Source of the DNA: Gemmatimonadaceae bacterium
Lineage (GTDB): Bacteria; Gemmatimonadota; Gemmatimonadetes; Gemmatimonadales; Gemmatimonadaceae
Direction of reading: 5' to 3'
Length of the DNA: 64,000 bases
NCBI GenBank assembly: GCA_016742275.1
Contig: JACVCD010000006.1
Coordinates: 186,001-250,000 of the forward strand
Part shown: positions 33,295 to 41,947 of the stretch, in pieces
How the letters are laid out: every line of letters starts with the position of its first letter
How positions within the stretch are numbered: position 1 is the first letter of the stretch
Position numbers and translations under genes: made by a program
The notes under the pieces: model-generated
Seen by the model: the letters and a program-made list of their open reading frames with translations, nothing else
Told to the model about the DNA's origin: nothing
The model's database searches: none

Positions 33295-34707
33295 TTACAT
33301 GTGCAACGCGCGGCCAAGCGCACTAAGTGCCGCTTCCTTCACGGTCTCGCTCAGCGTCGGGTGCGAGTGCACCGTGATCGCGATGTCCTCGGCGCTGCCG
33401 CGATACTCCATTGCCAGCACGACCTGCGCGAGATTGTCGGCCACGTGCGGTCCGATCATGTGGCAGCCCAGAATTTCGTCGGTGTCCTTGTCCACCACGA
33501 ACTTCACGAAGCCCTGCGTCTCGCCCATCGTGCGCGCGCGACCATTGGCGCTGAACGGGAACTTGCCGACGCGATACGCGCGGCCGCTGGCCTTCACTTC
33601 CTGCTCGGTGAGGCCCACCGTGGCGATCTCGGGCCACGTGTACACCACGCCCGGCATCGTGCGATAGTGCATGTGCACCGGCTTGCCAGCAATCACTTCC
33701 GCGGCAATCACGCCTTCGTCTTCCGCCTTGTGTGCGAGCAGCTTGCCGCCCACCACGTCGCCAATGGCGAACACGTTGGGCAGGTTGGTGCGCATCTGAT
33801 CGTTCACGGCAATCTCGCCGCGCTGACCAAGCGTGAGACCAAGCGCCGCCGCGTCCACACCCGTGAGTGACGGCTTGCGGCCCACGGACACGAGCACGTA
33901 GTCGCCATCGATGCTCGACGCGGCGCCGTCCTTCTCCACGTGAATGGTGACACCGTCTTCGCGCACATTGGCGCCAACGACCTTGGTGCCCACATGAATC
34001 TCGAGACCCTGCTTCCGGAGAATGCGATCGGCTTCCTTGATCACATCATCGTCATTGCCGGGCAGGATGGTGGGTGCGAACTCCACCACCGTCACACGCG
34101 CGCCAAGGCGGCGCCACACGGAACCGAGTTCGAGACCGATCACACCACCGCCGATCACGATGAGGTGCTTCGGCACTTCGGGGATCTGCAGTGCGCCCAC
34201 GTTGGAGAGCACACGCTTTTCGTCGAACGGCAGGAAGGGCAGCTGCACCGGCACGGAACCCGTGGCAATGATGACATGCTTGCCCTGCCACGCCGTCACG
34301 GTTCCATCGGCTGCCGTGACTTCGATGACATTGCCGGCCTTGAGCGCACCAAAGCCCTTGGCCCACGTGATCTTGTTCTTGCGGAACAGGAACTCGATGC
34401 CCTTGGTGTTCTGCGAAACGACTTCCGTTTTGCGCGCCATCATCGTCGGCAGATCGACGCTCGCACCATCGACTTTCACACCGTGTTCAGCGGCGTGGAG
34501 ACGCAACCATTCGTAGTGCTCCGAGCTCTGGAGCAGCGCCTTGGATGGAATGCACCCGACGGTAACGCAGGTGCCGCCGAGGGTCTTGTCGGCTTCGACA
34601 CAGGTGACGGAGAAGCCAAGCTGAGCCGCGCGAATGGCGGCCACATAGCCGCCGGGGCCACCGCCGAGGACGAGGACGTCGGCGGTCTGAAGGGTCGGGG
34701 AAGTCAT
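33295..34707 (-). CDS. lpdA: Dihydrolipoyl dehydrogenase (E3)
   Basis: 470 residues, normal for the family. FAD-binding GGGPGGYVAAIRAAQLG, redox disulfide C47-VTVG-C52 in GGTCVTVGCIPSK, NAD-binding VIGGGVIGLELGSVWRRLG and C-terminal HSHPTLSE with the His-Glu base pair are all visible. It reoxidises dihydrolipoamide of the 2-oxoacid dehydrogenase complexes using NAD+. It lies two genes downstream of an E2 gene on the same strand, with an unknown gene and a long gap between, so the two are probably separate transcripts. E1 genes are not in the window. Confidence 0.96.
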   Translation of the reverse strand: MTSPTLQTADVLVLGGGPGGYVAAIRAAQLGFSVTCVEADKTLGGTCVTVGCIPSKALLQSSEHYEWLRLHAAEHGVKVDGASVDLPTMMARKTEVVSQNTKGIEFLFRKNKITWAKGFGALKAGNVIEVTAADGTVTAWQGKHVIIATGSVPVQLPFLPFDEKRVLSNVGALQIPEVPKHLIVIGGGVIGLELGSVWRRLGARVTVVEFAPTILPGNDDDVIKEADRILRKQGLEIHVGTKVVGANVREDGVTIHVEKDGAASSIDGDYVLVSVGRKPSLTGVDAAALGLTLGQRGEIAVNDQMRTNLPNVFAIGDVVGGKLLAHKAEDEGVIAAEVIAGKPVHMHYRTMPGVVYTWPEIATVGLTEQEVKASGRAYRVGKFPFSANGRARTMGETQGFVKFVVDKDTDEILGCHMIGPHVADNLAQVVLAMEYRGSAEDIAITVHSHPTLSETVKEAALSALGRALHM

Positions 34708-34751
34708 GCGCGAAAGTTATCGCAGACGCGCACGCGGGCGGAGGGGCTTGG

Positions 34752-35138
34752 CTAGACCCGTCCGGCGACCAGTTCGCCTTCTTCTTCCACGTTGCCGTCG
34801 TCACCGCGGCGCACCCAGTGCCCCACCATGCCGTCGCCACGCAGGCGGGCTTCGATCAGCAGATGCGCGCGCTCCGCGAGTGCGACCATCGAGCGAGCGG
34901 CGCCGTCGAGCAACTGCACCGGCTCGGGTTCACCGTTGTCGACCACGAGCGTAATGCCCGAGCCGACGTAGGTGGTCACGGTCTCCGATCGAGTCGGCTG
35001 GTGGAGAACAAAGTGCCGCGCCTGGCTTCCGTGCGCGGAATACAACGCGCCTTCCCAGCAACCCGAGATGGTGACCGGTGAGGAAGTCGTGATGGACTGT
35101 GTCGTGGGTTGTGGTGCGGACTGCGCGGCGGACTGCAT
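34752..35138 (-). CDS. Hypothetical protein upstream of lpd
   Basis: 128 residues. Ser/Gln/Thr-rich start, then a beta-rich body: ISGCWEGALYSAHGSQARHFVLHQ, TYVGSGITLVVDNGEPEPVQLLDGAARSMVALAERAHLLIEARLRGDGMVGHWVRRG. The pattern (WxG...GxW, small beta-barrel) suggests a calycin-like or small barrel domain that binds a ligand, but I do not recognise the family. No clear signal peptide. Same strand as lpd with 44 bases between, so co-transcription is likely. Confidence 0.65.
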   Translation of the reverse strand: MQSAAQSAPQPTTQSITTSSPVTISGCWEGALYSAHGSQARHFVLHQPTRSETVTTYVGSGITLVVDNGEPEPVQLLDGAARSMVALAERAHLLIEARLRGDGMVGHWVRRGDDGNVEEEGELVAGRV

Positions 35139-35264
35139 GCGGCCTCCGGGCCGTGGGCGAGGTCTTTTCTCTAGCGTCCCTCGCGGTTCTGGAGGTGAGA
35201 CACCATCAGAGGTTCAAACGTTTGTGTGCGATGGCCTGGATTTCGTAACGGGCGGGTCTCGTTG

Positions 35265-35366
35265 AACTGCGCACGCAGAGGCGCGGAGGGCCAACAGAGT
35301 CGCAGAGGGGGGTCGGTGCAGTTCTCTGCGACTCTGCAGTTTCTCTGCGGCTCTGCGTGCGCAGTT
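35265..35366. repeat. 102-bp nested palindrome (CGCAGAG family, copy 2)
   Basis: Outer arms AACTGCGCACGCAGAG (35265-35280) and its exact complement (35351-35366), 16 bases. Inner arms AGAGTCGCAGAG (35296-35307) and its exact complement (35324-35335), 12 bases. Outer arm is the same as the one at 20758; the inner arm is of the same type but different sequence. Confidence 0.85.
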
Positions 35367-35693
35367 AACGATCTTGCCGTCTCAAGAGACTAGAGTCGAA
35401 GCACCTCAGCTCAGCCCGCCGCTTGGCAATACCGCGCCAATTGATACATTTGCCGAGAGCAGTGAGAGGGACAGGAGCCGTGACGCGGCTCACCCGTATG
35501 CGTCCTTCCCACGAGTGTCATTCAGCACGCAACACGACAACCAGTGCACAACGCAGCGCGAGTTCTCTCCGCGCCGCTTCGACATCGTTGGCCACGGCCC
35601 CAACCCTCGCGTTGAAAACGTGTGCCGGCGAAGCCCGACGTCCCGCGCGAAAGCGTTTGGGGCGTCGTGGTGCTTTGTACCACTGAAAACTCA

Positions 35694-35746
35694 AAACCCT
35701 CACTCACAACTCAGAACCGATCGGTTCCGAGTGTGAGTGAGGGTTT
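35694..35746 (-). terminator. Terminator palindrome of the E2 gene
   Basis: AAACCCTCACTCACA (35694-35708) and TGTGAGTGAGGGTTT (35732-35746) are exact complements, with GAACCGATCGGTTC (35714-35727) nested inside. Read on the minus strand it follows the E2 stop by 27 bases and is followed by GGGTTTTGAGTTTTC, a U-rich tail. Confidence 0.8.
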
Positions 35747-35773
35747 CGAATTTTGCGCTACAGTCTGATCGAA

Positions 35774-37009
35774 TCAGTACACCAGCATCGCAGCTGGATC
35801 TTCCATCAGCTCCTTCACGCGCACGAGGAAGAGCACGGCCTGCTGGCCGTCGATGATGCGATGATCGTACGACAGCGCGACGTACATCATGGGGCGAATC
35901 TCGACCTTGCCATCAATGGCCACCGGGCGGTCCTGGATCTTGTGCAGACCCAGAATGCCAACCTGCGGATAGTTGATGATCGGCGTCGACACGAGTGAAC
36001 CGAACACACCACCGTTGGTGATGGTGAACGTGCCGCCCGTGAGATCATCCATCGACAGCTTGCCATCGCGCGCACGCTTGGCCACAGCGCCGATGTCCTT
36101 GCCGATTTCCACGACGCTCTTGGCGTCGGCATCCTTGAGATTCGGCACCACGAGACCGGCATCGCTGGCCACCGCGATACCCATGTTCACGTAGTGCTTG
36201 TAGACGATGGTGTCGCCGTCGATCTGTGCATTCACCACCGGGTACGACTTGAGCGCGAGCGTCGCCGCCTTCACGAAGAACGGCATGAACGACAGCTTGA
36301 CGCCCTGTTCCTTCTCGACGCGTTCCTTGAGGCGCTCACGGAGGGCCGTGATGGCCGTCATGTCGATCTCGTTGAACGTCGTGAGGTGCGCGGTGGCGTG
36401 CTGCGACTGCAGCAGGTTTTCGGCGATGCGCTTGCGGCGCGTCGTCATTTTCTCGCGCGTTTCGCGCTGACCGGAAGGCGTGGCTGCAGGAGCCGCCGGA
36501 GCTGCGGCGGCTGGCGCCGCAGGGGCCGCCTTGGCACCACTCGCCGCGCCAACCACATCAGCCTTGCTGACGACACCGCCGCGGCCCGTACCCGCCACAT
36601 CGGCCGGGTTGATGCCCGTCTCGGTGGCCAGGCGTGCTGCTGCCGGCGACACCTTCACATCACCGCCGGCCGCCGGAGTCGCAGCTGATGCTGCCGCTTT
36701 CGGCGCTTCCGCCGTCACAGCTGCCGGTGTTGCCGCTGCCGCTGTTTGCTGTGTTGGCGCAGCTGCCGCCGCTCCTCCTGCCGCCAGCTCGCCGAGCACG
36801 TCCCCAACTGCCACCACATCGCCTTCGTTCTTTGCGCGGGTCGTCAGGACACCGGCTTCGAGTGCGGGCACTTCCACCGTGATCTTGTCAGTCTCAAGCT
36901 CAACGAGCGCATCGCCCACGGCGACAGCGTCGCCTTCCTTCTTGAGCCAGCGCGAGACGGTCGCCTCGACGATCGATTCGCCAAGGGGAGGAACCTTGAT
37001 GGACGACAT
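35774..37009 (-). CDS. sucB: 2-oxoacid dehydrogenase E2 (dihydrolipoyl succinyltransferase-like)
   Basis: 411 residues from ATG 37009 (the frame is open further to 37174, inside the promoter of the divergent gene). Lipoyl domain at residues 1-77 with the lipoylated Lys in [15 protein letters not shown]; Ala/Pro/Thr-rich linker; E3/E1-binding domain [26 protein letters not shown]; second Ala-rich linker; catalytic CAT domain ending in [11 protein letters not shown] with the HxxxDG active site. ETDKIT(V)EVPA and [29 protein letters not shown] favour the 2-oxoglutarate complex (SucB) over pyruvate E2. The matching E1 (sucA) is not beside it. Confidence 0.92.
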   Translation of the reverse strand: MSSIKVPPLGESIVEATVSRWLKKEGDAVAVGDALVELETDKITVEVPALEAGVLTTRAKNEGDVVAVGDVLGELAAGGAAAAAPTQQTAAAATPAAVTAEAPKAAASAATPAAGGDVKVSPAAARLATETGINPADVAGTGRGGVVSKADVVGAASGAKAAPAAPAAAAPAAPAATPSGQRETREKMTTRRKRIAENLLQSQHATAHLTTFNEIDMTAITALRERLKERVEKEQGVKLSFMPFFVKAATLALKSYPVVNAQIDGDTIVYKHYVNMGIAVASDAGLVVPNLKDADAKSVVEIGKDIGAVAKRARDGKLSMDDLTGGTFTITNGGVFGSLVSTPIINYPQVGILGLHKIQDRPVAIDGKVEIRPMMYVALSYDHRIIDGQQAVLFLVRVKELMEDPAAMLVY

Positions 37010-37143
37010 GCAGCAATACCGTGGTGTGAGTCGACAGAACGGAACGAACCCGCAATATAGGGAGGGGACCGGATGGAATGTGCCCGCCCTTAGATTCCTG
37101 TGGTCCCGAGTTCCCGGCACATCGTCCCGAAAACTCCCCTCCC

Positions 37144-38346
37144 ATGCTCCTGCCCATGTCCTCGCGTTGTGCATCGCAAACGATTTCGCGAACCGTTCTT
37201 CTCAGAAGTGCGCTGGGCATCCTGCTCGCGAGTCAGATGCTGGTGAGTCAGGTCGCGGCCGCGCAGAGCACCCCGGTTCCGGAAGTCGAAGCGGCCAAGC
37301 CCAACGCGACTTTGAGTGGCTTTGATCAGGTCCGCAATGTGCGGGAACTTGGTGACGGGCGATTACTGCTGGTGGACGGGGCGCGACTGGTTGTGGCTGA
37401 CCTGGCGACGAAGAAAAGCGAAGAGCGGAGTCTGCTGCTGGATGGTCCGGAAGTTCGGGCGCTCGTGGGATTGTGGCGCTGGGTGGATGACTCACTCGTC
37501 ACACTCGACCCGGTCGCCGGACGAATGCTGGTGCTCGACAAGACCGGTGCCATGGCGCGTGTCGTGCCGATTCGTGGATCTGTACGCAGCAACGTACGGG
37601 CCGTGGTGAGTCCGGAGCTCGCATTTGGCACGCTGATACAGCAGCGCCCACCGATGGCACCCAATAGCGCCACGCCACCTCCCCGCATGCCGGTGCCAGT
37701 GGTGCGTTTGCGTCTGGCCTCAGCGTCGTTTGATACCGCCGTGCAGATCATGCCTGCGCCGGCGCCACGAGCGCCTCTCATGAATCCCGGTGGCGCGTAC
37801 ACCGTGTACGCGTCGCCGGTCGGTATTCTGCCGGTGGACGCCTGGGCACCGCTTTCGGACGGCACCATCATGGTGCTGCGCGCAGCGTCCTATCGGGTCG
37901 ATCTGGTTGGCACCGACGGCACCCGCGCGTCAGTCGGTCCGGTTCCGTACAACGCCGTCCCCGTCACCGATGACGATCGCAAGCGCATCATGGACGACAT
38001 GCGGCGATCCACGGAACTGGCGCTGCGCAACAATCCGCGTCGCACCAGCATCAGCACCATCAACATCGAAGAGCCCAAGACCTGGCCCGCAACGCATCCG
38101 CCCTTCCGTAGCGATGCGACGCCCGTGGTCGACCCCATCGATCGGGTCTGGCTATCCGTACGATGCGAGAAGAGCGCACGCGATACCTGTTTCGATGTCA
38201 TCGATCGCGATGGTCAGCGATTGTCACGCGTGCGCTTCCCGGGTCGAACGGCCATCGTCGGGTTTGGCGCCGTATCGATCTACACCGTCGACCTCCAGAA
38301 GCCCGATAAGCCCGTCATCCAGCGGCACGCCCTGCCATCGCTCTGA
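37144..38346 (+). CDS. Exported hypothetical protein, possibly propeller-like
   Basis: 400 residues from ATG 37144 (ATG 37156 also possible). A signal peptide is clear: basic start, hydrophobic [18 protein letters not shown], cut near AAAQS. The early part, [29 protein letters not shown]... and [29 protein letters not shown], has the periodic short beta blades of 6-bladed TolB/NHL-like propellers, with later blades less clear. A C-terminal [25 protein letters not shown] contains two Cys that may form a disulfide. Similar exported proteins are common in Gemmatimonadota and related phyla; function unknown. Confidence 0.75.
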   Translation: MLLPMSSRCASQTISRTVLLRSALGILLASQMLVSQVAAAQSTPVPEVEAAKPNATLSGFDQVRNVRELGDGRLLLVDGARLVVADLATKKSEERSLLLDGPEVRALVGLWRWVDDSLVTLDPVAGRMLVLDKTGAMARVVPIRGSVRSNVRAVVSPELAFGTLIQQRPPMAPNSATPPPRMPVPVVRLRLASASFDTAVQIMPAPAPRAPLMNPGGAYTVYASPVGILPVDAWAPLSDGTIMVLRAASYRVDLVGTDGTRASVGPVPYNAVPVTDDDRKRIMDDMRRSTELALRNNPRRTSISTINIEEPKTWPATHPPFRSDATPVVDPIDRVWLSVRCEKSARDTCFDVIDRDGQRLSRVRFPGRTAIVGFGAVSIYTVDLQKPDKPVIQRHALPSL

Positions 38347-38396
38347 GCGCGCGTCCGTTCGCTGGATCGCTTTCTTCTCCACGCCGTTCCCTGTCC

Positions 38397-39461
38397 ATGT
38401 CCCTGTTTCGCATGCGTGCCCTGACCTTCGCGGCCCATGGAGGCCTCGATCAACTTCAGGTGCGCGACGACGTTGCCATGCCCACGATCGATGCGCCTGA
38501 TGCAGTGCGTGTACGGATCGTGGCCGCTGCCCTCAATCGTCTGGACCTTTGGGTGCTGGCCGGTATTCCGGGCTCCAAGGTGCGTCCCGGTTGGCCCCTG
38601 GGTTCCGATGGCGCCGGAATCGTGGAGTCCGTTGGCAGCAAGGTCACCAGCGTCAAACCCGGCGATCGGGTGATCATCAATCCTGGCGTGGTCGACCGCA
38701 GCTGCACCTGCGAGTACTGCCGCGATGGCGATCAGCCACTTTGCCTTACCTACGGGATTCTGGGTGAGCATCGTCCGGGTACGATTGCCGAGTATGTGGT
38801 GGTCCCCGAGGCCAATCTGAAGACCTTCCCCGACTGGTTGCCGTGGGAGACTGCCGCAGCATTCCCGCTGGCCACACTGACGGCCTGGCGCATGATTGTC
38901 ACGCGTGCGCAGGTGCGAGCCGGGGAGCAGGTCCTGATCTGGGGAATCGGCGGTGGTGTCGCGCTGGCTGCGCTCCAGATCTGCAAGCATATCGGAGCCA
39001 CTGCCTGGGTCACGTCATCCAGCCCAGAGAAGCTTGAGCGGGCGCAATTCCATGGGGCCGACCATCTGCTCGATCACCGGGAGCCCGATCTGGGCAAGAC
39101 CATCCGGGCTCGCACCAACAAGCGTGGTGTTGATGTGGTGATCGACTCCGTGGGTGAGGCCACCTGGCCCCAATCTCTGGTGGCGCTCGGTCGCCGTGGA
39201 CGTTTGGTGACCTGCGGCGGCACCAGCGGCCCGTTCGTGCAGGTGGACGTGCGCCGGATGTTCTGGAATCAGTGGACGCTCATGGGCTCCACCATGGGCA
39301 ACGACGCCGAATTCGCTGCCATGACGGATTTCTTCCAGCACGGCTCGCTGCAGCCGCCGGTGGATTCCGTGTGGTCGCTGGATGAAGCCCCGGCCGCCTA
39401 CGCCCGACTCGAGTCGGGCAAGCAGTTCGGTAAAGTGGTCGTACGTCTCAAGGACGAGTAG
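38397..39461 (+). CDS. MDR-family zinc-type alcohol dehydrogenase / quinone oxidoreductase
   Basis: 354 residues (ATG 38412 is an alternative start). GroES-like N-domain with LGSDGAGIVESVGSKVTSVKPGDRV; structural zinc-lobe cysteines in CTCEYCRDGDQPLC; nucleotide-binding VLIWGIGGGVALAALQICKHIGA in place of the usual GxGxxG. The catalytic-zinc Cys of alcohol dehydrogenases is not evident at the expected early site (ALNRLDLWVLAG reads like quinone reductase), so it may be an NADPH-dependent reductase of quinones or enones with a retained structural zinc. Followed by a small zinc-ribbon gene 13 bases later. Confidence 0.86.
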   Translation: MSLFRMRALTFAAHGGLDQLQVRDDVAMPTIDAPDAVRVRIVAAALNRLDLWVLAGIPGSKVRPGWPLGSDGAGIVESVGSKVTSVKPGDRVIINPGVVDRSCTCEYCRDGDQPLCLTYGILGEHRPGTIAEYVVVPEANLKTFPDWLPWETAAAFPLATLTAWRMIVTRAQVRAGEQVLIWGIGGGVALAALQICKHIGATAWVTSSSPEKLERAQFHGADHLLDHREPDLGKTIRARTNKRGVDVVIDSVGEATWPQSLVALGRRGRLVTCGGTSGPFVQVDVRRMFWNQWTLMGSTMGNDAEFAAMTDFFQHGSLQPPVDSVWSLDEAPAAYARLESGKQFGKVVVRLKDE

Positions 39462-39474
39462 AGAGGCATCGCGA

Positions 39475-39699
39475 ATGGCCGAGCCGGTTCGCTTCACCAC
39501 AGACGAGGAGAAGGCACTGCGTGCGGCGGTGCAGGCCGGGACATTGCCCGACTGCCCGCGCTGCGGTGTACCCATGACCCAGCGTCCCATCGGCGGCGGA
39601 TCGTTCGGGCTCGGCTATCACCGCCAGCGGGAGTGGTTGCTGTGTCCCTCCTGCCGTCGGAGCGCGATCTTCGATGTGCGCCGCGGGACGCGCCTCTAG
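39475..39699 (+). CDS. Small zinc-ribbon protein
   Basis: 74 residues from ATG 39475 with AGAGG about nine bases before; frame open further upstream within the previous gene. Two knuckles, C-P-R-C and C-P-S-C, 29 residues apart, form a single zinc ribbon around GGGSFGLGYHRQREWLL. No other domain. Likely a nucleic acid- or protein-binding accessory; location 13 bases after the oxidoreductase suggests co-transcription. Confidence 0.75.
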   Translation: MAEPVRFTTDEEKALRAAVQAGTLPDCPRCGVPMTQRPIGGGSFGLGYHRQREWLLCPSCRRSAIFDVRRGTRL

Positions 39700-39822
39700 C
39701 AGGACGTGCCTCTCGTTGTGCCTCCCGGCGCGCCTTTCGCCACCCGACAAAACCCCCTCGGCGCAGGTGACGTAGGGCACTAAGTTATCCCTACGTCTCT
39801 GTCCTCCATTCGTCAGGATCCC

Positions 39823-40755
39823 TTGTTTCAGCCGTCTGCACTTCCAGGCGATACGTCGCTGTTGTTTGCCGATTCGTTGCGCGTCGCCATGGCGACTGCG
39901 CAGGACGGGTCGGGTGATTCTTCTGTGGCATCCACATTCTCTGAACGACTCGCGCAGAGTTTTTCGTTGCTGGGCGAATTCGTGCCGGCATTGTTTGGTG
40001 CGCTCGTCATTCTCTTCGCGGGTTATCTCGTTGCGAAGGTGGTAGAGAAGGGCACGACGCGATTGCTGCGTCGCTTGCGCTTCAATCAACTACTGGAGCG
40101 TGGTGGTGTGGTGCAGGCCGTGGAGCGTTCCGGCTCGCATCTCAATCCGGCCAAGGTGCTCGCGAATCTGTTGTTCTGGGTCGTGATGTTCGCCGTGCTC
40201 ATGATCGCAGCGAGTGCGATCGGTCTGGATTCACTGGCCAATGTTTTCACGGAACTCGTGAGCTACATCCCGAGTGTGATTGCGGCGATCGTGATCATCA
40301 TTCTTGGTATCGTGCTCGGTGGATTCGTGGGTGGGCTTATCATGGCATCCGCGGGTGGGTTGTATGGTGGGCCGTGGCTGGCGCGCATTGGACGTGGCGG
40401 TGTGATCGTGCTTGCCGTATTCATGGCGCTGCAGGAACTTGGCATTGCCACGGATATCGTGACGACGGCGTTTGCGATTCTCTTTGGCGCGGTCGCGCTC
40501 GCACTGGCTTTGTCGTTTGGTTTGGGCAATCGCGAGTTGGCCGGACAGGTTACTCGCGAGTGGTATGAGCGCTATCAGGCTGAGCGTCGTGCCATCGATG
40601 CCGAAGCTGCGGCGGAAGAAGCAGAGGAACTCGCGGAAGAGACATCGGAAGAGGCAGCAGAAGCTGCTGCCGAAGCGGCCGTGCAGGCAGCGGCGCAGGC
40701 ACGGGCAGCTGCTCGTGCTGCGTCGGGGCTCGATCCGGTGCAGAGCAAGGCGTAA
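39823..40755 (+). CDS. CmpX-like mechanosensitive-channel-related membrane protein
   Basis: 310 residues with repeated TM_helix motifs: LLGEFVPALFGALVILFAGYLVAKVVEKGTTRLLRRLRFNQLLE, then VLANLLFWVVMFAVLMIAASAIGLDSLANVF and YIPSVIAAIVIIILGIVLGGFVGGLIM, and TAFAILFGAVALALALSFGLGNRELAGQVTREWYERY. This repeated helix-plus-amphipathic pattern is that of CmpX/YnaI-neighbour proteins of the small-conductance channel superfamily, which lack the MscS beta domain. The C-terminal 60 residues are Glu/Ala-rich coiled coil. Probably inner membrane, contributing to osmotic or envelope homeostasis; the role is inference. Confidence 0.85.
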   Translation: MFQPSALPGDTSLLFADSLRVAMATAQDGSGDSSVASTFSERLAQSFSLLGEFVPALFGALVILFAGYLVAKVVEKGTTRLLRRLRFNQLLERGGVVQAVERSGSHLNPAKVLANLLFWVVMFAVLMIAASAIGLDSLANVFTELVSYIPSVIAAIVIIILGIVLGGFVGGLIMASAGGLYGGPWLARIGRGGVIVLAVFMALQELGIATDIVTTAFAILFGAVALALALSFGLGNRELAGQVTREWYERYQAERRAIDAEAAAEEAEELAEETSEEAAEAAAEAAVQAAAQARAAARAASGLDPVQSKA

Positions 40756-40805
40756 CCATTTCCCGCCACTTTTGTTCTGGTGGCGGGTTCACAGCAGACA
40801 GGTCC

Positions 40806-41798
40806 ATGATGGTGATTCCGTTCCGGCGTTCGCGCCCAGAATTGCGGGCGCATGGCGCGCCGGCGGTGTTCACGTCCTCGCGCGCAGTGGTGAGTGCGCT
40901 CGTCTGCACGATGGCATTGGGTTCGTTGTCAGCGTCGGCGCAGTCACAGTCGGCAACCCGTCCCGCTGCAGCACGACCGGCTGTGGTCAGCGACACGGAA
41001 CGTGTGGAGCGCGCCTTGCTCGCGGCCGAAGAGGCGGAGCGATACGCACGGCTCAATCGCTGGCGTGCGACCTACCTTGCCAAGTCCGCATGGGCGGACC
41101 TTGGCACTCGCTGCAATCCCGGCAATCTCCGCATGTTCCCGCGTGACACCACGCCCCAGCAGCGGGACTCCATTCAGGCGCTTGTTGAGCAAATGGAGTT
41201 TGCCGTGCTCTCGGGCGGCGTGGGGACCAAGCTGAACACGCCTGATACGCAGCGGCTGTTGCGTGTGATTGTAGGGTGGGAAGCGGGCATCGATCGTCCG
41301 AACTGGGATGTGCTGGACGAACCCGCGCGTGGTGCCGGGACCGGCGCGGCGGGCCGGGGGCTACTTCGTCCCGCCATTGCCACCGGCCTGACCGGCGAAG
41401 TGCCTGACCCGCAGGGGCCCGGCTGTCTGCCGTCACCCATGCAGACGGACACGGTGCTCTTCGTGATTCCCGGCTTCACTACCATGGAGTTTCCCAAGTC
41501 ACCCAAGACACGGGTGAAGGCGTATTTCGGGCCGCAGGGGCAACTGCATGCACGAGATGAATTTCACCGCACCGTGGGGCAAGCCACGCCTGAGGCGGAC
41601 CTGAACTACATGCTGATAGGGCCGATGGTGGTCTATAACGACTACGCCGTGGTCGGCGTGCGTCGACCGGTTGAACAGGGTGGCGTGGTCATCGACCGCG
41701 AAAGTCGTGGAGGAGCCGTGTATCTCATGCGGCGTGCCGGAACCGGGGCCAGCGCCGAATGGCGTCTCCTGGCAATCGTGCGTTCCTGGGGCGGCTGA
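40806..41798 (+). CDS. Exported hypothetical protein
   Basis: 330 residues; two ATGs in tandem at 40806 and 40809. A signal peptide (VVSALVCTMALGSLSASAQS) follows an unusually long basic leader. The body has SDTERVERALLAAEEAERYARLNRWRATYLAKSAWADLG (a helical early part), two cysteines (GTRCNPGN, GPGCLPSP) and a beta-rich C-terminus (DEFHRTVGQATPEADLNYMLIGPMVVYNDYAVVGVRRP). I do not recognise the family. A good terminator follows the stop. Confidence 0.75.
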   Translation: MMVIPFRRSRPELRAHGAPAVFTSSRAVVSALVCTMALGSLSASAQSQSATRPAAARPAVVSDTERVERALLAAEEAERYARLNRWRATYLAKSAWADLGTRCNPGNLRMFPRDTTPQQRDSIQALVEQMEFAVLSGGVGTKLNTPDTQRLLRVIVGWEAGIDRPNWDVLDEPARGAGTGAAGRGLLRPAIATGLTGEVPDPQGPGCLPSPMQTDTVLFVIPGFTTMEFPKSPKTRVKAYFGPQGQLHARDEFHRTVGQATPEADLNYMLIGPMVVYNDYAVVGVRRPVEQGGVVIDRESRGGAVYLMRRAGTGASAEWRLLAIVRSWGG

Positions 41799-41834
41799 TC
41801 CGCCCCTTCGCAAGTCCCCTTTGACGTCTGAATT

Positions 41835-41879
41835 CGCCGGTTTCGCCCCGTGAATCGGGGCAAGCCGGCGATTAATTTT
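41835..41879 (+). terminator. Intrinsic terminator before gyrA
   Basis: CGCCGG-TTTC-GCCCCG-TGAAT-CGGGGC-AAG-CCGGCG forms a two-part stem with an internal bulge, followed by ATTAATTTT. It ends the 39.8-41.8 kb unit and isolates gyrA. Confidence 0.85.
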
Positions 41880-41947
41880 CACTGGTTCCACCTGCGGTGA
41901 CCGGGCCTCAGGCCTCACCGTCGGTTGCTACTCTTTCCCGCCGTCCC

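Larger units (their letters stand above)
35139..35773. other. 635-base gap without a supported gene
   Basis: It holds the CGCAGAG nested palindrome (35265-35366) and the sucB terminator palindrome (35694-35746). Between them about 320 bases have short open frames on both strands, none with a ribosome site, known motif or neighbour coupling. The minus-strand frame near 35520-35703 encodes a helical segment ending in a Leu/Val-rich run and could be a gene remnant; I cannot support it further. Confidence 0.5.

Noticed and set aside
35374-35736. A 120-codon plus-strand frame in the 635-base gap
   Set aside because: Begins at the edge of one palindrome and ends inside another; no ribosome site, no family likeness.
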